Source of the DNA: Kaistia algarum
GTDB lineage: Bacteria > Pseudomonadota > Alphaproteobacteria > Rhizobiales > Kaistiaceae
NCBI RefSeq assembly: GCF_026343945.1
Contig: NZ_JAPKNJ010000005.1
Span: 124,001-188,000, forward strand
Direction: 5' to 3'
DNA: 64,000 bases
The translations under genes were made by a program, and so were the position numbers. Positions 40,345 through 49,014 of the stretch are shown here, one piece after another. Under the pieces are notes generated by a model. That model made no database searches and had not been told where the DNA came from. It was given only the letters and a program-made list of their open reading frames with translations. Each line of letters opens with the position of its first letter. Position 1 is the stretch's first letter.

Positions 40345-41967
40345 ATGGACTACGACTACATCGTCGTCGGAGGCGGCAGCTCGGGATGCGTCACGGCGTG
40401 GCGTCTGGTCGAGAAGTATGGCGCGCGAGTTTTGATGCTCGAGGCCGGCCATCTCGACGACAGCATGCTGTTCAAGATGCCGGCCGGCTTCTTCAAGATG
40501 CTGGGCGGCAGCAAATATCTGAACATCTACGAATCCGAGCCGCAGCCGGCCCTCGGCGGTCGCACCTCCAAGGTGCCGCAGGCCAATGTCCTTGGCGGCG
40601 GCAGTTCCGTGAATGCGATGATCTACATGCGCGGCAAGCCGTCGGAATATGCCGAATGGGATGCCGCGGTCGGCAACAATGCCGGCTGGTCGTGGGAGCA
40701 TATGCTTCCCTATTACACCCGCCTCGAAGGCAATGAGCGGCTGAACGGCCCGGCGCACGGCATTGACGGCCCGCTGAAGGTCTCGGACCACAAATATATC
40801 TGCGACATGGCCCATGTATTCCTGAAGACGATGCAGGGCATGGGCGTGCCCTACACGAACGACTTCAATGCCGGCACGCAGTATGGCGCCGGCTTCATGC
40901 AGCTGACGACCGACCACGGCAAGCGCTGCAGCGCCTCGGTCGCCTTCCTCGATCCGATCCGGAAGAACAAGAATTTCTCGCTGAAGACGGGCGCCAAGGT
41001 GACCCGGCTCCTGTTCGAGGGCGACAAGGTCGTCGGCGTCGAATACGCCCATAAGGGCCAGGTTCATCAGGCGCGCGCGGGACAGGAAGTGATCCTCTGC
41101 TCGGGCTCCTATGTGTCGCCGAAGATGCTGATGCTCTCGGGCATCGGCCCGGCCGCCGAACTCGAAAAGCACGGCATCAAGGTCAGGGTCGATCTCCCGG
41201 GAGTCGGCCAGAACCTGCAGGACCATCACGAGGTTCCGGTCAGCGCCTATACGAACGGCGCCTATGGCTATTTCGGCGAGGAACGCGGCCTCAAAATGTT
41301 GGTCAACGGGGTGCAATACCTGTTGTTCAACAGCGGTCCCGTCGCCTCGAACGGCGCGGAGACCTGCGCCTTCGTCAACCCAATCACCCGCGACAGCGAC
41401 ACGACGGTCAAGATCTACTGCGTCGCGATGATCTATCTCGACCGCGACGTGTTCGACGCCAAGCCCGGCCATGGCGTGACGTTCACCCTATGCCTGATGC
41501 GGCCCAAGGCGCGCGGCAATCTCAAGCTGAAGTCGGCGAACCCTCTGGACAACGTCGTCATCAACCCGAACTTCCTCGGTCACCCCGACGATTTGGCGAC
41601 GGAGATCGCCGCGATCCGCTACGCCCGCGAGATCCTGGCCAGCCGTCCGATGAAGGATACGATTTCGCAGGAGGTTCTGCCGGGTCCCGACATCCAGACG
41701 GATGACGAACTCGCAGCCTTCTGCCGCCGCACGGTCAAGACCAACTACCACCCAGTCGGAACCTGCGCGATGGGCCTCGAATCCAACCCCATGTCGGTCG
41801 TGACGCCGGAACTGAAGGTCAAGGGCGTCCAGTCGCTGAGGATCTTCGACGCGTCGATCATGCCGAACATCCTGAGTTCGAACACCAACGCGCCGACCAT
41901 GGCGATCGCCGACAAGGCGGTATCGATGATGATGGGAGAAGCGCCACTGCCGCCCGCGCAGATCTAG
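40345..41967 (+). CDS. GMC family oxidoreductase
   Basis: A 540-residue FAD-dependent glucose-methanol-choline oxidoreductase. The dinucleotide fold is at the N-terminus (YIVVGGGSSGC), followed by GGGSSVNAMIYMRG (GMC signature 1) and the C-terminal YHPVGTCAMG with the catalytic histidine, then LRIFDASIMP and the distal NTNAP (Asn partner). ATG 40345 follows GGAGGA. It acts on a primary alcohol or sugar; no signal peptide, so cytoplasmic. It leads the rightward operon with the solute-binding protein gene. Confidence 0.92.
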   Translation: MDYDYIVVGGGSSGCVTAWRLVEKYGARVLMLEAGHLDDSMLFKMPAGFFKMLGGSKYLNIYESEPQPALGGRTSKVPQANVLGGGSSVNAMIYMRGKPSEYAEWDAAVGNNAGWSWEHMLPYYTRLEGNERLNGPAHGIDGPLKVSDHKYICDMAHVFLKTMQGMGVPYTNDFNAGTQYGAGFMQLTTDHGKRCSASVAFLDPIRKNKNFSLKTGAKVTRLLFEGDKVVGVEYAHKGQVHQARAGQEVILCSGSYVSPKMLMLSGIGPAAELEKHGIKVRVDLPGVGQNLQDHHEVPVSAYTNGAYGYFGEERGLKMLVNGVQYLLFNSGPVASNGAETCAFVNPITRDSDTTVKIYCVAMIYLDRDVFDAKPGHGVTFTLCLMRPKARGNLKLKSANPLDNVVINPNFLGHPDDLATEIAAIRYAREILASRPMKDTISQEVLPGPDIQTDDELAAFCRRTVKTNYHPVGTCAMGLESNPMSVVTPELKVKGVQSLRIFDASIMPNILSSNTNAPTMAIADKAVSMMMGEAPLPPAQI

Positions 41968-42035
41968 GGAGGGTTTGTCGGACCGGGCAGGACGATCGAC
42001 ACGGAGGAGACAGTATCAACATGGAGGAAACCGCA

Positions 42036-43373
42036 ATGAACAAGAAGAACCAGTCGAATTTCATGATGCCGAACCGCCGGCAGGTCGTCGGCGGCCTCGG
42101 CGCCGCACTCGGACTGGGCGCCTTCGGACGCGCCTTCGCACAGTCCAATGCCGCGGACTGGAAGAAGTTCTCGGGCACCAACCTGCGCCTGCTTCTGGTG
42201 AACCATTGGTGGACCGACGCCATCAAGTCGCGCATCGCCGAATTCGAGGCGCTGACGGGCATGACGGTCACGCTCGATATCCTTACCGAGGATAACTACT
42301 ACCAGAAGGCCGCCGTCGAACTCTCGGCCGGCACCAGCAATTACGACGCGCTCATGGTCGGCAATCTTCAGGCCGGGCAGTACATGTCCGCCGGCTGGCT
42401 CGCGCCTCTCGGCGACATCATCGGCAGCAACGCCATCATCGATTCGAGCTGGTACAATATGGACGACGTCTTCGCGTCGGGCCGCGCTGCCGGCACGATG
42501 CAGAACAAGCTGATGGCGCTGCCGATCAGCACCGAATGCGAAGTCGTCATGTATCGCACCGATCTTCTGGAAAAGGCCGGGATCGGCCCGATCGAGACGA
42601 TGGACCAGTTGGTCAGCGCCGCATCCGCCCTCAACAAGGATGGCGTCTCGGGCATCGTCGGTCGCGGCCGTCGCGGCCTCGACATCGTCTGGGTCTGGAC
42701 CGGCTATCTCCTCACCCAGGGCGGCGATTTCTTCAAGGACGGCAAGTCGGCCCTCGGCAGCGACGCCAGCAAGATGGCGGCCGACACCTATCTGAACAAG
42801 CTGCTCAAGCAGAACGGCCCGCAGGGTACGGCCAACATGTCGTGGCTGGAAGCTTCGGCCGTGTTCAAGGAAGGCAAGGCTGCCCTCTGGACCGACGCGA
42901 GCGGCCTGCTGGCGGTGACGCTGGACAAGAGCACGAGCAAGGTGGCCGACACGGTCGGCGCCTATGCGTGGCCGTCCTCCGGCAGCAACGCGCCGGCGCC
43001 GAACTACTGGTTCTGGCTGATCGGCATGCCCGCCAAGAGCAAGAACCCCGACGCGGCCTCGCTGTTCATCGCCTGGGCGACCTCGCCGGAAGTGTCGATG
43101 CAGGTCGGCCGCAAGACCGGGTCGCCGGTGGCGCGCGCTTCGGTGTGGGCCGACGAGGACTTCACCAAGTTCTTCCCGGGCAACACGGCGGCGCAGGTAT
43201 CGAAGAGCCTCGCCAGCGTCCAGCCCGAACGGGTGCCGTTCTCCGATCCGAAGTTCCCGCAGGTCGTCGATGCGCTTTCGGTCGAACTGGTCAACATCCT
43301 GACCGGCTCGAAGGATGTCGACACGGGAATGAACGACGCCAATACGGCGGTCGACGAAGTCATGAACGGCTGA
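42036..43373 (+). CDS. Sugar ABC transporter substrate-binding protein
   Basis: A 445-residue periplasmic binding protein of the MalE/UgpB cluster. The N-terminus has a twin-arginine-like export signal (NRRQVVGGLGAALGLGAFG...AFAQ). Mature body: LRLLLVNHWWTD, then NYDALMVGNLQAGQY, LPISTECEVVMYRTDLL and WTDASGLL. ATG 42036 with GGAGGA; ATG 42021 upstream is possible. It presumably feeds the permeases encoded at 33632-35358, although it is 7 kb away. A strong terminator follows its stop. Confidence 0.9.
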   Translation: MNKKNQSNFMMPNRRQVVGGLGAALGLGAFGRAFAQSNAADWKKFSGTNLRLLLVNHWWTDAIKSRIAEFEALTGMTVTLDILTEDNYYQKAAVELSAGTSNYDALMVGNLQAGQYMSAGWLAPLGDIIGSNAIIDSSWYNMDDVFASGRAAGTMQNKLMALPISTECEVVMYRTDLLEKAGIGPIETMDQLVSAASALNKDGVSGIVGRGRRGLDIVWVWTGYLLTQGGDFFKDGKSALGSDASKMAADTYLNKLLKQNGPQGTANMSWLEASAVFKEGKAALWTDASGLLAVTLDKSTSKVADTVGAYAWPSSGSNAPAPNYWFWLIGMPAKSKNPDAASLFIAWATSPEVSMQVGRKTGSPVARASVWADEDFTKFFPGNTAAQVSKSLASVQPERVPFSDPKFPQVVDALSVELVNILTGSKDVDTGMNDANTAVDEVMNG

Positions 43374-43395
43374 TCGAGGCCCGTTCCCGATACTG

Positions 43396-43425
43396 GAAGC
43401 CCCGCCTCGCGCGGGGCTTCCTTTT
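43396..43425. terminator. Bidirectional rho-independent terminator
   Basis: Arms GAAGCCCCGC (43396-43405) and GCGGGGCTTC (43411-43420), loop CTCGC, followed by CTTTT. It ends the binding-protein transcript and, being symmetric with no coding sequence before 43432, can also serve the converging aldo/keto reductase gene. Confidence 0.85.
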
Positions 43426-43431
43426 CCCGCC

Positions 43432-44454
43432 TCAGGGCGTCGGCGCGTCGGCGCGCAGTAGGTTTTCGTGCTTCAGCTCCGCCCAGAAATCTCCCGGTAT
43501 CGGATGTTCGATCAGGGCGACATTCGCCTCGACCTCGCTCGGCCGCACCGCTCCCGGCACCATGGCGCTGACCGCCGGATGGGCCAGCGGAAACTGGATC
43601 GCGGCAGCCGCCAGCGGCACGCCATGCCGCGCCGCGACGGCCTCGATCTGCGCGACGCGGTCGAGGATCGGCTGCGGCGCGGGCTTGTAATTGTACATCG
43701 CGCCCGGGCGCGCCCCGGTGGCCAGGATCCCCGAATTATAGGGTCCCGCCGTGAGAACGCCGATGCCGCGGCTCTCGCAGAGCGGCAACAACTCGTCGAG
43801 CGCCTGCGGTTGCAGCAGCGTATAGCGCCCGGCCAGCATGAAGCAGTCATAATCGCCGGCCGCCGCGAAATCGAGCAGCGGCCCGATCTCGTTGACGCCG
43901 ACGCCGACGGCCTTGATCACGCCCTGCGAGCGCAGCTCGGCCAGCGCCCGGAACGCGCCGTCGCTCGCCTCCTTGAAGCGCTGCCGGTACCCTTCCTCGC
44001 CCCAGGTCTGGACATCGACATCGTGGATATGGGCGACGTCGATGCGGTTCATGCCGAGGCGCTGGAAGCTCTGGTCGATCGCCCGCATCGTGCCGTCATA
44101 GCTGTAATCGGCGACCAGCCGGAAATCGAGACCGCCCTTGAAGACGCTTCGATCGACCGAACTCCGGTCCTGCGGGACGAGATAGCGGCCGACCTTGGTG
44201 CACATGACGAAATCGTCCCGCTCATGCGGCTTCTGGCGCAGCACGGCGCCGAACCGATGCTCGGAAACGCCCATGCCGTAGAGCGGCGCAGTATCGAACA
44301 GCCGCGCGCCGAGCCGGTAGGCAGTCTCGATCGTCTCGGCGGCTCGCGATTCCGGTATGACCTCGTAGAGATCCCCGAGCGGGGCGCCGCCAAGGCCGAG
44401 CAACGTCGTTTCGATTCCGCTCTTCCCGAGCGAGCGCCTGTCCGTGGCTTTCAC
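43432..44454 (-). CDS. Aldo/keto reductase, aldose 1-dehydrogenase type
   Basis: A 340-residue AKR resembling D-threo-aldose/L-fucose/D-galactose 1-dehydrogenases: GLGGAPLGDL, catalytic FDTAPLYGMG with Tyr and the upstream Asp, then VAHIHDVD and YNSGIL. It oxidises an aldose to the lactone with NAD(P). The GTG at 44454 follows GGGAGG and is preferred to the TTG/ATG-like start at 44493. It is divergent from the AraD1-like gene, across a shared operator candidate. Confidence 0.9.
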   Translation of the reverse strand: MKATDRRSLGKSGIETTLLGLGGAPLGDLYEVIPESRAAETIETAYRLGARLFDTAPLYGMGVSEHRFGAVLRQKPHERDDFVMCTKVGRYLVPQDRSSVDRSVFKGGLDFRLVADYSYDGTMRAIDQSFQRLGMNRIDVAHIHDVDVQTWGEEGYRQRFKEASDGAFRALAELRSQGVIKAVGVGVNEIGPLLDFAAAGDYDCFMLAGRYTLLQPQALDELLPLCESRGIGVLTAGPYNSGILATGARPGAMYNYKPAPQPILDRVAQIEAVAARHGVPLAAAAIQFPLAHPAVSAMVPGAVRPSEVEANVALIEHPIPGDFWAELKHENLLRADAPTP

Positions 44455-44492
44455 TGCAACCTCCCTTTCCTGCGATTGGCGAGAATGGTACA

Positions 44493-44501
44493 TTACTCAT
44501 A
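44493..44501. promoter_or_regulatory. GntR-type operator candidate, AKR/AraD1 divergent promoter
   Basis: Reverse complement TATGAGTAA, identical to the core at 37476-37493, inside an AT-rich patch of about 25 bp (cattactcatattatattgg). It lies between the divergent aldose dehydrogenase and AraD1-like genes. Confidence 0.45.
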
Positions 44502-44549
44502 TTATATTGGAAGTGTGTGAAACCAATCGCACCGATCCTGGGAGGAAGA

Positions 44550-45533
44550 ATGCGCCTCGTACAGTTCTTGGGCACGGGGGACGAGCGCCGTGTCGCGGCC
44601 CTGGTGGACGGCGCGAAATCCTATCGCGCGGTGGCGGCGGAATCGGTGCGCGGTCTGGCGTTGGACGCTCATAGCGCCGGTCAATCCCTGGCCGAACACG
44701 TCCGGGACCGGTTGAGGGTGGAAGAAGTCGACGTCGAGACACTGCATCGGGAAAGGCGCCTGCTGCTGCCGCTCGATCATCCCGAACCCTCCCGCGTGAC
44801 GATCGGCATCACCGGCCTCACCCATCTCGGCAGCGCCCAGCAGCGCGACGCCATGCACGCGAAGATGCAGGCGGAAACGCTCAGCGACAGCATGAAGATG
44901 TTCAAGCTCGGCGTCGAAGGCGGCAAGCCGGCACCGGGCGAGATCGGCGTGCAGCCGGAATGGGCCTATAAGGGCGACGGCGACTGGATGGTTCCGCCGG
45001 GCGCGCCGATCGAACAGCCGGACTATGCGGAGGATGGCGGCGAGGAGGCCGAGATCGTCGGCCTATATGTCATCGCCGATGACGGCACGGTCCTCCGTGT
45101 CGGCTATGCGCTCGGCAATGAATATTCCGACCATGTCATGGAACGTCGCAACTACCTCTACCTCGCCCATTCCAAGCTGAGGCAATGTTCGTTTGGACCG
45201 GAACTGCTTGTCGGCGAACTGCCGCAGGACGTGCACGGCCGCGTCAGCATCCTCCGCCAGGATCAGGCCGTCTGGTCATCGCCCTTCCTGTCGGGCGAAG
45301 CCAATATGAGCCACTCCATTTCGAACCTGGAGCGGCACCATTTCAAATATTCGGGCTTCCGGCGCGCCGGAGACGTCCATGTCTATTTCTACGGAGCCGG
45401 CATCCTCAGCTTCGGCGAGGTGGTCTTGCAGGCGGGTGACATCTGCAAGGTGGAGTCGCCGCTGTTCGGCCTGCCGCTGGTGAACCCGATCGTGAAGGGA
45501 ACGCGGACCGAGCCAACGATCCTGGCACTCTGA
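44550..45533 (+). CDS. AraD1/GguC-type FAH-superfamily protein
   Basis: 327 residues, with the fumarylacetoacetate hydrolase-like fold: GITGLTHLGSAQQRDAMH, the acidic metal-binding GEEAEIVGLYVIADDG and GYALGNEYSDHVMERRNYLY, then a closing IVKGTRT. This resembles AraD1/GguC proteins found with sugar-acid genes. Known or proposed roles are lyase or dehydratase acting on 2-keto-3-deoxy sugar acids. ATG 44550 follows GGAGGA; the GTG at 44517 is less likely. First of a rightward operon of three. Confidence 0.88.
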   Translation: MRLVQFLGTGDERRVAALVDGAKSYRAVAAESVRGLALDAHSAGQSLAEHVRDRLRVEEVDVETLHRERRLLLPLDHPEPSRVTIGITGLTHLGSAQQRDAMHAKMQAETLSDSMKMFKLGVEGGKPAPGEIGVQPEWAYKGDGDWMVPPGAPIEQPDYAEDGGEEAEIVGLYVIADDGTVLRVGYALGNEYSDHVMERRNYLYLAHSKLRQCSFGPELLVGELPQDVHGRVSILRQDQAVWSSPFLSGEANMSHSISNLERHHFKYSGFRRAGDVHVYFYGAGILSFGEVVLQAGDICKVESPLFGLPLVNPIVKGTRTEPTILAL

Positions 45534-45544
45534 GGAGGAAACCC

Positions 45545-46045
45545 ATGGCTGAACCCAGCTCCGCGGCGCCAACCGCGGCGGAACGTGCCGAAGTGCTGGC
45601 GCGCTTCTGCGACGCCTTGCTGCCCGGTGACGATCTCTTTCCCTCAGCGACCGCCGTCGGCAGTCAGGGCGTGCTGGCGCTGCGCCTGCGCCGGCATCGC
45701 GGCGACCAAGCGGTCGAGGCCCTCATATCGGAATTGCTGGCCCGCGACGGGCTCGAGGCGCCGATGACGGCCGCGGCGCGTCTCGAGGAAGAAGCGCCGG
45801 CCATGTTCGATCTGGCGCGCGTCATCCTCACCTATGCCTATTACGAGGCGCCGGCCGTGATCGAGGCGATCCGCAGTCTCGGCCATCGATACAATGCCGC
45901 GCCGCAGCCCGAGGGATATGCGATGCGGCCGTTCGATCCCGCCATCGACACGCCGAACGTGCCGCGGGGCCATTTCGTCGCGACCGACGCCGTGGCGCGG
46001 GTCGATCTCAGCGCGCTCGAGTTCCTGGGGGAGGCCGGCCGATGA
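45545..46045 (+). CDS. GMC dehydrogenase small subunit-like protein (gluconate 2-dehydrogenase subunit 3-like)
   Basis: A 166-residue helical protein (RFCDALLPGDDLFPSA, then YEAPAVIEAIRSLGHRYN). It resembles the small gamma/subunit 3 proteins of membrane-linked GMC dehydrogenases, which help fold and export the large subunit. No signal peptide is obvious. It overlaps the next gene by four bases (ATGA), so the two are translated together. The identification relies mainly on context. Confidence 0.65.
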   Translation: MAEPSSAAPTAAERAEVLARFCDALLPGDDLFPSATAVGSQGVLALRLRRHRGDQAVEALISELLARDGLEAPMTAAARLEEEAPAMFDLARVILTYAYYEAPAVIEAIRSLGHRYNAAPQPEGYAMRPFDPAIDTPNVPRGHFVATDAVARVDLSALEFLGEAGR

Positions 46046-47685
46046 ACTCGCATTGCGACGTACTGGTCGTGGGAGCCGGGGCGGCGGGCGCCCTGATCGC
46101 CAGGACGCTGGCGGAAGCCGGCCTCGATGTCGTGTGCCTCGACCAGGGCCCCTGGTTTCCGGCGGCCGAGAAGCCGCATTGGCACTCCGACTGGGAATGG
46201 CAGCGGGTGACCGACTGGTCGACGACGGTCAACAATCGCCAGCGCCCCAATGACTATCCGATCGATACGCAATCGGAAAACACGCTGATGTGGAACGGCG
46301 TCGGCGGGTCGACGGTCGTCTACACCGCGGTGTGGCCGCGCTTCCGGCCGAGCGATTTCCGCAAGGGCGTCGAGCACGGCTTGGCGCCGGACTGGCCGAT
46401 TTCCTATGAGGACCTCGAGCCATTCTATGAGGCGACTGACGCCATGATCGGCGTCGGTGGCATGGTCGGCGATCCGGCCATCCCGCCGCGCGGTCCGTTT
46501 CAGGTCAGGCCTCCGGCGCACGGCAAGCTCAGCGAAAAGGCGGGAAGCGCATTCGATCGCCTGGGCTGGCATCGTTGGCCCATGCCGGTCGCCATCCTGG
46601 GCGAGGATTTCGACGGCCGGCCGGCCTGCAACAATTGCAGCGCCTGCCAGAGCGGCTGCCCGACCGGCGCCATGTATGACGTGTCGCTGTCGCTGATGCC
46701 GAAGGCGTTGGCCGCCGGGGTGCGCCTCATCCCCAATGCCCGCGTTGAGCGGATCGAGACAGGCCGCGGCGGCCGGGCCACCGGCGCGGTCTATGTCGAT
46801 CGCATGACCAGCACCCGCCATCGCCAGACCGCTGATGTCGTCGTGCTTTGCGGCAACGGAATCGGCACACCGCGCCTGCTGCTTCTATCCTCGGACGCCC
46901 GCCATCCGAACGGCCTCGCCAATTCAAGCGGCCAGGTCGGCCGCAATTTGATGCATCACAGCGCGGCGATCGTCGATTGCTGGGTCGACGAGGCGCTCGA
47001 CAGCCATATGGGTGTGATCAACGGCGCCCAGATCAGCGAAGAGTTTGCCGAGACCGATACGAGCCGCGGTTTCGTCAATGGCTTCACCTTGCACACGGTT
47101 CGCCATAACGGAGCCGGCTTTCAAGCTCTAGGCGCCCATAGCGGCAATCGCGGACCCTGGGGCGAGGCGCATCACGAGACGTTCCGCAAGCGCTTCTCGC
47201 GCGGCTTCTCCGTGCTCGTGGTCGGCGATGATCTGCCGGATCCGGAAAATCGCGTGACGCTCTCCAGCGATCTCGTCGATTCCAGCGGACTGCCGACGGC
47301 GAAAGTCGACTACCGTCTGGGGGAGAACGACAAGCGCCTGATCCGCTTCGGCATCGAGCGGGCCGTGGAAGTCTGCCACGCGGCAGATGGGTTCGATATC
47401 ACCATCAACGATTTCCACGATCCGGTGAAGGGCTATCAGCCGCCGACCTGGCACCTTCTCGGCACCGCGCGCATGGGCTTCGATCCATCGGACTCCGTCG
47501 TCAATCTCTGGCATCAGGCGTGGGACGTGCCGAACCTGTTCATCGTCGACGGCAGCTCGATGCCGACCGGCGCAGCCGTCAATCCCACGAGCACGATCAG
47601 CGCTTTGGCGTTGCGCGCGGCTAAGAAAATAGTGGCTGAATTTTCGACGTTAAGGTCGAGCACTATCGGCTTCCTGAAAGCCTGA
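46042..47685 (+). CDS. GMC family dehydrogenase with cysteine cluster
   Basis: A 547-residue FAD-dependent dehydrogenase. FAD motif GAGAAG (11-16), GMC features around WNGVGGSTVVYTAVWPRF, and the C-terminal region WHLLGTARMG with the active histidine, followed by NLFIVDGSSMPTG and NPTSTI. Four cysteines, C196, C199, C202 and C206 (CNNCSACQSGCP), resemble the cluster of FAD glucose dehydrogenases that bind 3Fe-4S and pass electrons to a cytochrome c. No cytochrome gene is nearby. The last residues (after KKIVAEF) look non-homologous, and an IS element lies about 250 bp downstream. Confidence 0.88.
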   Translation: MNSHCDVLVVGAGAAGALIARTLAEAGLDVVCLDQGPWFPAAEKPHWHSDWEWQRVTDWSTTVNNRQRPNDYPIDTQSENTLMWNGVGGSTVVYTAVWPRFRPSDFRKGVEHGLAPDWPISYEDLEPFYEATDAMIGVGGMVGDPAIPPRGPFQVRPPAHGKLSEKAGSAFDRLGWHRWPMPVAILGEDFDGRPACNNCSACQSGCPTGAMYDVSLSLMPKALAAGVRLIPNARVERIETGRGGRATGAVYVDRMTSTRHRQTADVVVLCGNGIGTPRLLLLSSDARHPNGLANSSGQVGRNLMHHSAAIVDCWVDEALDSHMGVINGAQISEEFAETDTSRGFVNGFTLHTVRHNGAGFQALGAHSGNRGPWGEAHHETFRKRFSRGFSVLVVGDDLPDPENRVTLSSDLVDSSGLPTAKVDYRLGENDKRLIRFGIERAVEVCHAADGFDITINDFHDPVKGYQPPTWHLLGTARMGFDPSDSVVNLWHQAWDVPNLFIVDGSSMPTGAAVNPTSTISALALRAAKKIVAEFSTLRSSTIGFLKA

Positions 47686-47935
47686 TTTTCGACGCCACCG
47701 GGACCATCCCCGCGCTAATCGCTCGGATATTCGGTTTGGAAAGTTTGCGTGATTCATTAGCAATACGTCGCCCAGGCGTCCATCAGCTCCCGCCGCTTTT
47801 CGACGGCGTCACCGCGCCGACAGGCTCACTCTGAGTGGCCTGCTGCCGGGTCTATGGACACCCGGTTAGGCTAATTGGACTGCCTCTGGTTCGGTAGACA
47901 GGCCCCGCCTATCCTTTGAGCATAGGAGGCAGCCC
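47686..47935. other. Gap before the second IS3 element
   Basis: 250 bp with no gene. The sequence around 47855-47935 (ggacacccggttaggct... ) is probably the left end of the IS, but I could not match an inverted partner with confidence. Confidence 0.4.
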
Positions 47936-48809
47936 GTGAGTACACCGAGATTTACCCCCGAATTTAAGGAAGAAGCCGTCAAGCAAGTGCGCGATCGTGG
48001 CTACGGCGTGCCGGAAGTCGCGGGCTCTCGGGATCAGCCGGGGCAGCGTCTACTATCTGCCGCGCCCGGTTCCGGCGGCCGATCTGGCCTTGATGCGCCG
48101 GATCGACGAGTTGCATCTCGAATACCCCTTCGCCGGCAGCCGCATGTTGCAAGGCCTGCTGTTGGCGGAAGGTCACGTCACCGGGCGTCTTCACGTCGCC
48201 ACGCTGATGAAGCGGATGGGGATCGAGGCGCTCTATCGCCGGCCGAACACCTCGAAGCCGGCGCTTGGGCACAAGATCTTCCCTTATCTGCTGCGGAAGC
48301 TGCCGGCGACGCGTCCCAATCAGGTCTGGGCGATGGACATCACCTATATTCCGATGGCTCGCGGCTTCGTCTATCTCGCGGCCGTCGTCGACTGGTTCAG
48401 CCGCAAGGTTCTGGCCTGGCGGCTTTCGATCACCATGGATACCGCCTTCTGCATCGAAGCCGTCGAGGAGGCGATGGCCCGCTTCGGCGCGCCGGATATC
48501 TTCAACACCGACCAGGGCTCGCAGTTCACCAGCCGCGCGTTCACCGCCCCGATGATCGGCGCCGGCATCCAGATCAGCATGGACGGCAAGGGCGCCTGGC
48601 GCGACAACGTCTTCGTCGAGCGCCTCTGGAAATCGGTCAAATACGAAGAGGTCTATCTGCGCGCCTATGCCAGCGTGTCCGACGCGCGCGCTTCGATCGG
48701 CCGGTATCTGACCTTCTACAACGGCCGGAGGCTCCATCAGAGCCTGGGACGGCAGACGCCCGATCAGGCCTACTTCAACGCGCTCCAGCCAATTCCGGCT
48801 GCGGCATAA
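47936..48809 (+). mobile_element. Damaged IS3-family element with internal orfA deletion
   Basis: It begins with the first 28 codons of an IS3-type orfA (STPRFTPEFKEEAVKQVRDRGY) and passes at about 48020 directly into the middle of orfB's start (ALGISRGSVYYL in another frame). Nearly all of orfA is gone. Outer inverted repeats could not be fixed, so the true borders are probably wider than given. Confidence 0.7.
47997..48809 (+). CDS. IS3-family transposase orfB (DDE integrase), 5' region deleted
   Basis: 270 residues from a formal GTG. HTH_21 part MRRIDELHLEYPFAGSRMLQ, then the rve core with WAMDITYIPM (D), IFNTDQGSQF (D) and the helix with E in DNVFVERLWKSVKYE. The catalytic domain looks complete, but loss of orfA removes the DNA-binding and frameshift partner. 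It belongs to a different IS3 subgroup from the element at 28685 and can therefore not share ends with it. Confidence 0.85.
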   Translation: MATACRKSRALGISRGSVYYLPRPVPAADLALMRRIDELHLEYPFAGSRMLQGLLLAEGHVTGRLHVATLMKRMGIEALYRRPNTSKPALGHKIFPYLLRKLPATRPNQVWAMDITYIPMARGFVYLAAVVDWFSRKVLAWRLSITMDTAFCIEAVEEAMARFGAPDIFNTDQGSQFTSRAFTAPMIGAGIQISMDGKGAWRDNVFVERLWKSVKYEEVYLRAYASVSDARASIGRYLTFYNGRRLHQSLGRQTPDQAYFNALQPIPAAA

Positions 48810-49014
48810 CCAAGGCCGAAATCCACTATCGACAGCCCGCAATCTGTTCAGACAAACCGAGCAGCTCTCTCGGCCTTCGACATCTCGCCGGAAGCGAAGG
48901 CGAACTCGCGGTGCCGCAAGGAGCTCGAGACACGGCCGTCGATCGGCACATTGTCAGGCGGCAAGCGCCGCGAGGTGCTGGGGCGACGACCTGGAGAGGC
49001 GCCGCCCCGCCCAA
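48810..49014. other. Gap between IS3 remnant and M24-like gene
   Basis: About 200 bp without a credible gene; probably contains the right border of the IS. The M24-like and IS genes converge here. No terminator hairpin with a T-run is visible. Confidence 0.35.
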
